DNA of 5,728 bases from the NCBI GenBank assembly GCA_023139025.1, contig JAGLOH010000153.1:1-5728 (forward strand). Direction: 5' to 3'. Shown in pieces: positions 4,775 to 5,728 of the stretch. A model generated the notes under the pieces. It did not search any database and was not told the origin of the DNA. It saw nothing but the letters and a program-made list of their open reading frames with translations. This DNA is from Candidatus Heimdallarchaeota archaeon (GTDB lineage Archaea; Asgardarchaeota; Heimdallarchaeia; Heimdallarchaeales; Heimdallarchaeaceae). The position numbers were made by a program, and so were the translations under genes. Numbering within the stretch: the first letter of the stretch is position 1; each line of letters starts with the position of its first letter.

Positions 4775-5728
4775 TCATTTTGCTTTTGAACTTGGGTAGG
4801 TTCCTATTGGCATAAGAACTCTCTTTACACTTGCTAAAATACCATGATCCGAACTCTTTATGCTATCAGATGTAAGCTGCATCTCTCCTAATGCGATTAA
4901 TTCATGTTTAAGTGTAAAAATACCAACTATATCACCTTTACCAAACTTGTTACTATATTTAGACAATCCAGGCATAGCAAGGGGTGCTCCATGACAAAGG
5001 GAATCTACTGTACTGTCTTTCACAAAGAGTTTTGGTATATGCTTGACTCCATATTCCATAGGAAGTATGATATTTCGAAGTGGCACTTCATCCTTCTCTT
5101 CAAGATACCAACTATACGCATCATAGAGGTCTTGAAGTGTTGATAAGTGGTCATCTTCAGTAAAAGGTCCTGATCTAATTCTACGTAATTCCTTCATGTG
5201 CGCGCCACAAGATAGACTTTGACCGATATCATGACAATACTTTCTAATGTAAGTTCCCGCTTGACAACTTACTCTAAATAATACTTCCCTTTCTTTTATC
5301 TGAATAATCTCATTTTCGTAAATTTTTCTAATTCTCAAAACTCTTTTTACACTAGATCTTAATGGAGGGCGTTGATAAAGTTCTCCTAAATATTCCTTCA
5401 TTATGTCCTTAATTTTCCCTTCTTCAACATCTTTGTGCAATTTCATATTGCACATATATTCTTTACCTGCAAGTAATAAAGTATCTAGAATTCTTGTGGC
5501 TTTGCTAAGTGCAACTGGCAAAACACCTGTAACGTGGGGATCCAAAGTACCTGAATGACCTGCACGGGGTATATCGAGTATTTTCTTAACATAACTAACA
5601 ACTTCGTGGCTTGTTGGTTTAGGTGGTTTATCCAAATTTATTATACCGTATTGTAATAGTTCTTCAATAGATCGATCTGTTGGGATTTTACCCCATCTGA
5701 AGTTAGTTGTATCACTTGACAATTCTAC
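4775..5728 (-). CDS. cbf5: rRNA pseudouridine synthase Cbf5/TruB, archaeal H/ACA RNP catalytic subunit, probably 5'-partial
   Basis: Cbf5 turns uridine into pseudouridine in rRNA, guided by H/ACA RNAs together with Nop10, Gar1 and L7Ae. It can also act alone on tRNA U55. Counting residues from the TTG codon at 5722-5720, the TruB catalytic domain shows YGIINLDKPPKPTSHEVV (25-42), the motif HSGTLDPHVTGVLPVAL (56-72) with the catalytic Asp61, RPPLRSSVKR (118-127), the FRVSCQAGTYIRKYCHDIG segment and MKELRRIRSGPF. The PUA domain that holds the guide RNA's ACA end is at the C-terminus, with KDSTVDSLCHGAPLAMPGL and the GDIVGIFTLKHELIALGE strand pair. The frame stays open to the window edge (VEL precedes that TTG). 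Cbf5 proteins usually have more residues before the NFRWG-like segment, so the true start probably lies beyond 5728. It is convergent with the P-loop gene, 19 nt apart. Confidence 0.95.
   Translation of the reverse strand, partial: VELSSDTTNFRWGKIPTDRSIEELLQYGIINLDKPPKPTSHEVVSYVKKILDIPRAGHSGTLDPHVTGVLPVALSKATRILDTLLLAGKEYMCNMKLHKDVEEGKIKDIMKEYLGELYQRPPLRSSVKRVLRIRKIYENEIIQIKEREVLFRVSCQAGTYIRKYCHDIGQSLSCGAHMKELRRIRSGPFTEDDHLSTLQDLYDAYSWYLEEKDEVPLRNIILPMEYGVKHIPKLFVKDSTVDSLCHGAPLAMPGLSKYSNKFGKGDIVGIFTLKHELIALGEMQLTSDSIKSSDHGILASVKRVLMPIGTYPSSKAK

Noticed and set aside
5720..5722. TTG at 5722 as the true cbf5 start
   Set aside because: The frame remains open to the window edge, and archaeal Cbf5 usually has further N-terminal residues, so the start cannot be fixed here.

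Overview
The window is a stretch of archaeal chromosome carrying the distal half of the spc-type ribosomal protein cluster. The order on the + strand is uL6 (5' end cut by the window edge), eL32, eL19, uL18, uS5, uL30, uL15. The presence of eL32 and eL19, the long archaeal/eukaryotic form of uL30, a Cys-containing uS5 and a Cbf5-type pseudouridine synthase exclude bacteria. The DNA is visibly AT-rich, with poly-T tracts at transcript ends and GGAGGTGAT-like Shine-Dalgarno sites. A mesophilic, uncultured archaeon, possibly an Asgard lineage, is a reasonable guess, but nothing here fixes the phylum.

Layout: 1-543 is uL6. 544-738 is an AT-rich gap with a T-rich termination tract and probably a new promoter. 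739-4017 is a tight run of six ribosomal genes (gaps of 5-26 nt), almost certainly one transcript. 4018-4140 is a second T-rich terminator plus promoter region. 4141-4755 encodes a divergent P-loop kinase-like protein of the archaeal UPF0200/dephospho-CoA-kinase-like family. 4775-5728, on the minus strand and convergent with it, is cbf5/truB, whose 5' end probably lies beyond the window.

Functionally this is ribosome production: six large-subunit proteins (uL6, eL32, eL19, uL18, uL30, uL15), one small-subunit protein (uS5), and the H/ACA-RNP pseudouridine synthase that modifies rRNA. Shine-Dalgarno positions correct several starts: eL32 at 739, uL30 at 3080 and uL15 at 3574, each a few codons inside the longest open frame.

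No new defence, mobile or CRISPR system is present. The points worth a second look are a strongly acidic, repeat-built C-terminal tail on eL32, a very basic N-terminal extension on uL18, the absence of secY after uL15, the altered motifs of the P-loop protein, and the unusually long uL6-eL32 gap.
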